Below are positions 6,475 to 8,343 of a stretch of 8,343 nucleotides of DNA, piece after piece. The notes below the pieces were generated by a model, which saw nothing but the letters and a program-made list of their open reading frames with translations, ran no database searches and was not told the DNA's origin. Position 1 is the first letter of the stretch. Every line of letters begins with the position of its first letter. A program made the translations under genes and the position numbers. Source of the DNA: Gammaproteobacteria bacterium (GTDB lineage: Bacteria > Pseudomonadota > Gammaproteobacteria > SAR86 > TMED112); NCBI GenBank assembly GCA_002683115.1, contig NYSP01000032.1:1-8343 (forward strand). The letters are read 5' to 3'.

Positions 6475-7733
6475 TGAAAATTTTACGATTATTATTGCTC
6501 CTGCCTTTTTTGTCTCTAACTCATGGAGATGACCTCTATCTACTTAAAGGGGCAAAAGTATTTATTGCTGATCAAGGATTTGTTGCTAAGGATATTTTGG
6601 TTGACGACGGAAGAATTGTTTTAGTTGAAGACTTTATTGACAATATTGAAACTGGAGATGTTATTGATCTGCAAGGTAAATTTATTACCCCAGGTCTCTT
6701 AGTATTTTCAAGCTTAGGGCTTCTCGAGATTGGAGCATTACCAGAGACCAATGATGCTGGATCAGATATTTATAATGCTGGATTTGATCCAAGCAGAGCG
6801 TATAACCCTTTTTCTCAGGCAGTAAGGTTGAATAGGTCCAAGGGAGTAACTTCTACAGTTAATATTCCAGGAGCTTCAGGCTATTTCTCAGGGATGCTTA
6901 CATACACAAAAATTAATGGTGGAATGAAACAGAAAAAGCAAGGACCCCTAGGCTTAGTTACAAGATATGGCCAATCTTATAATGATTCGAGGGCAGCCAA
7001 CTTGATGTTCATGGAAGATCTGTTCAGTTATGTGCGAACAAATCATGATGATAATTATGCAGATATGACACAATTCATGCTTGGAACTAGTAACGAATAT
7101 AAATTCACCAGCAGAGACTTTAAGGCAATAAAAAAAGTTTTAGATAATGAAATTCCGTTGGTAGTTCAAGTAAATAAAGCTACTGATATTTTAAATGTAC
7201 TAAAGTTTGCTGAATCTCAAGAGATTGACCTTGTACTATGGGGAGCAAATGAAGGGCATATGGTAGCAAGTGAAATTGCTAAAGCTGACGTCCCTGTAGT
7301 TATGGACCCACTTAATAATATTCCAAATTCATTTGATTCTCTTAATGCTACTTATGAAAATGTGACAAGGCTAAACGAGGCAGGAGTAGAAATGGCTTTC
7401 TATTATGAGCAAGGGGCTGGTGCTCATAATGCTTATTTGGCAACCCAGTCAGCAGGCAACTCTGTAGCTATGGGGCTTGATTACAGTGAAGCATTAAAAT
7501 CAATAACATCTAATCCAGCTGATATTTTTGGCTTAGTTAATGTGGGCTATATTTCACAAGGTTATGATGCTGATTTAGTGGTTTGGGATAATGATCCGCT
7601 AGAGCTAATGTCGTCAGTGGAAATGGTAATGATCGATGGTATAAAACAAGATTTATCTAATAGGTATAAAGAATTAACTGATAGATACACCAAAGAATTA
7701 GAAAAGCCTAATTCTTACAGATCAAGAAAGTAA
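6474..7733 (+). CDS. Exported amidohydrolase-like protein lacking metal ligands (probable pseudoenzyme)
   Basis: The 419 residues begin with a signal peptide (MKILR, a run of leucines, probable cleavage after THG at 16-18), so the protein is probably periplasmic. There is no lipobox cysteine. The order of motifs follows the amidohydrolase fold of its neighbour: KGAKVFIADQGF and GRIVLVED strands, TPGLL at 72-76, NKATDI 234-239, NPADIFGL 347-354 and GYDADLVVWDNDP 363-375. Each expected ligand position is changed: FSS (78-80) where His-x-His belongs, QVN (232-234) for the barrel histidine, LWGAN (255-259) for FHHGV, and YYEQ (310-313) for HSD. A classical metal-dependent hydrolase reaction therefore looks unlikely. 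The gene is nonetheless full length, with a strong ribosome site and intact structural motifs, which argues against a decaying gene. I infer a structural or regulatory partner of the upstream lipoprotein. Its 3' end overlaps yqeY by 12 bases. Confidence 0.85.
   Translation: MKILRLLLLLPFLSLTHGDDLYLLKGAKVFIADQGFVAKDILVDDGRIVLVEDFIDNIETGDVIDLQGKFITPGLLVFSSLGLLEIGALPETNDAGSDIYNAGFDPSRAYNPFSQAVRLNRSKGVTSTVNIPGASGYFSGMLTYTKINGGMKQKKQGPLGLVTRYGQSYNDSRAANLMFMEDLFSYVRTNHDDNYADMTQFMLGTSNEYKFTSRDFKAIKKVLDNEIPLVVQVNKATDILNVLKFAESQEIDLVLWGANEGHMVASEIAKADVPVVMDPLNNIPNSFDSLNATYENVTRLNEAGVEMAFYYEQGAGAHNAYLATQSAGNSVAMGLDYSEALKSITSNPADIFGLVNVGYISQGYDADLVVWDNDPLELMSSVEMVMIDGIKQDLSNRYKELTDRYTKELEKPNSYRSRK
7693..7716 (-). 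terminator. Candidate terminator hairpin after yqeY
   Basis: AAGAATTAG (7693-7701) and CTAATTCTT (7708-7716) form a perfect 9-base inverted repeat with a 6-base loop. On the minus strand it begins 5 bases after the yqeY stop, the usual place for a terminator, but the stem is AT-rich and only a weak T-rich run follows. It lies within the last codons of the second amidohydrolase gene. Confidence 0.4.
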
Positions 7734-8165
7734 GTTTTTGACTATTGAGCTAGCTTCAGACATTTCAGCATTGGGATGTCTGGATCTTAGTTCCTTCATA
7801 ACATTTCCCATGTCTTGCATTCCACTAAAATTGTGCTCAGAAATAATGGCCTGAAGAGCACCTTTAAGAGCATCTCCATTTAATGCCTGAGGTAGATATT
7901 TATCTAATAAATCTAGCTCATTCTGTTCAATTTCTTCTAAGTCAGGTCTGCCACCATCTTTATATTGTTGAATTGAATCCTTTCTTTGCTTGGCCATTCT
8001 CTTAAGAATAGCAATGATGTCATCGTCAGTAGGTTCCTGTCTTTTATCTACTTCAAACCTTTTGATTTCTGAAGTCACCAAACGCAATGTATCTCTTACA
8101 AAAACATCTTTATCAAGCATGGCCTGCTTTAGTTCAGAATTTATTTGATCTCTTAATGAAGACAA
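7722..8165 (-). CDS. yqeY: GatB/YqeY domain protein
   Basis: Small cytoplasmic protein of 147 residues, the usual family size. The YqeY fold resembles the tail domain of GatB, the amidotransferase subunit that converts Glu-tRNA(Gln) or Asp-tRNA(Asn). The role of the stand-alone protein is not established; a tRNA-linked one is often supposed. Family signatures are TLRLVTSEIKRFEVDKR at 26-42, ILKRMAKQRKDSIQQYKDGGRPDL at 53-76, DLLDKYLPQAL at 85-95 and DMGNVMKEL at 118-126. The start is TTG, one base after the rpsU stop. An in-frame stop at 8193-8195 and no other start codon before it leave TTG as the only option upstream of Met16, and the N-terminus SLRDQINSELKQAM matches the family's beginning. 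The order rpsU-yqeY is conserved in gammaproteobacteria, but dnaG, which commonly follows, is absent here. Confidence 0.93.
   Translation of the reverse strand: MSSLRDQINSELKQAMLDKDVFVRDTLRLVTSEIKRFEVDKRQEPTDDDIIAILKRMAKQRKDSIQQYKDGGRPDLEEIEQNELDLLDKYLPQALNGDALKGALQAIISEHNFSGMQDMGNVMKELRSRHPNAEMSEASSIVKNLLS
7755..7784 (+). terminator. Candidate hairpin after the amidohydrolase operon
   Basis: TTCAGACAT (7755-7763) pairs with ATGTCTGGA (7776-7784): 9 pairs, one of them U-G, loop of 12. It starts 21 bases after the stop of the second amidohydrolase gene. The U-G pair exists only in the plus-strand RNA, so the fold suits that transcript. No U-tract follows, so it may stabilise the 3' end rather than terminate. 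It lies within yqeY coding sequence. Confidence 0.33.
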
Positions 8166-8166
8166 C

Positions 8167-8343
8167 TTATTTAAGTTTTGAGAAAGAGTCTTTCATAACC
8201 CTTTTGTAGTTTCTTTTTACTGCAGCTGCAGCTTTTCTTTTTCTCTCTTCAGTTGGTTTTTCGAAGAACTCTCTTTTACGAACTTCAGTGACGATGCCTG
8301 CTCTTTCGCACGCTCGTCTAAATTTTCTTAAACCTACATCAAA
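8167..8343 (-). CDS. rpsU: Small ribosomal subunit protein bS21 (partial, N-terminus cut off)
   Basis: The minus strand reads 58 residues from the right edge to TAA at 8169-8167. [35 protein letters not shown] and AVKRNYKR match E. coli bS21 ([36 protein letters not shown]). By that alignment about 11 N-terminal residues lie beyond the window. bS21 is a very basic protein of the 30S platform near the anti-Shine-Dalgarno sequence that helps start translation. It is the upstream gene of an rpsU-yqeY unit; its promoter is outside the window. The tail ends in KDSFSKLK instead of the arginine-rich E. coli end, a normal kind of variation. Confidence 0.96.
   Translation of the reverse strand, partial: FDVGLRKFRRACERAGIVTEVRKREFFEKPTEERKRKAAAAVKRNYKRVMKDSFSKLK

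Noticed and set aside
1..8343. CRISPR array, tRNA, insertion sequence or defence system
   Set aside because: No spaced direct repeats, cloverleaf-like segment, transposase motif or terminal repeats were seen, and nearly every base is assigned to a recognised gene.

Overview
The window reads as chromosomal DNA of an AT-rich (roughly one third GC by eye), streamlined gammaproteobacterium. Omega-subunit tail next to spoT, rph next to pyrE, rpsU next to yqeY, and the E. coli-like signatures of PyrE, RNase PH, RibE and SpoT support the class. The low GC, gene overlaps and near absence of spacers resemble free-living marine lineages such as SAR86. That lineage assignment is an inference, not something proven here. 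Nothing suggests a phage, plasmid, transposon or CRISPR array, and I see no tRNA or rRNA gene.

Layout. (1) Bases 1-3121, plus strand: the 3' end of a probable rpoZ, then spoT (bifunctional-type ppGpp enzyme), then pyrB (aspartate carbamoyltransferase). spoT and pyrB overlap by 4 bases. (2) Bases 3104-5047, minus strand: an operon rph-pyrE-ribE (RNase PH, orotate phosphoribosyltransferase, riboflavin synthase) whose members overlap by 4 and 8 bases. Its end overlaps the end of pyrB by 18 bases. (3) Bases 5048-5091: the only intergenic gap of any size, 44 bases, holding divergent promoter candidates. (4) Bases 5092-7733, plus strand: two amidohydrolase-superfamily genes joined by a TAATG stop/start overlap. 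The first encodes a lipoprotein with a full set of candidate metal ligands. The second encodes an exported protein in which the corresponding ligands are gone. (5) Bases 7722-8343, minus strand: the 3' part of rpsU (ribosomal protein bS21) followed by yqeY, whose end overlaps the second amidohydrolase by 12 bases.

How the genes work together. Regions 1, 2 and 5 are housekeeping genes: stringent-response control, two steps of de novo UMP synthesis (PyrB and PyrE), tRNA 3' maturation, riboflavin synthesis and a ribosomal protein. The arrangement is unusual in places: pyrB is coupled to spoT, ribE is coupled to pyrE, there is no room for an rph-pyrE attenuator, and amidohydrolase genes sit where dnaG would often follow yqeY. 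Region 4 is the accessory part. Its two proteins probably act together in the cell envelope on an unknown substrate, and this enzyme/pseudoenzyme pair is the best candidate here for something not well described.

Only about 54 of 8343 bases lie outside genes (78-86, 5048-5091, 8166). Three genes (spoT, pyrB, yqeY) have TTG as the only plausible start and pyrE has GTG. Candidate transcript-ending hairpins lie just after stop codons, inside the opposing genes.
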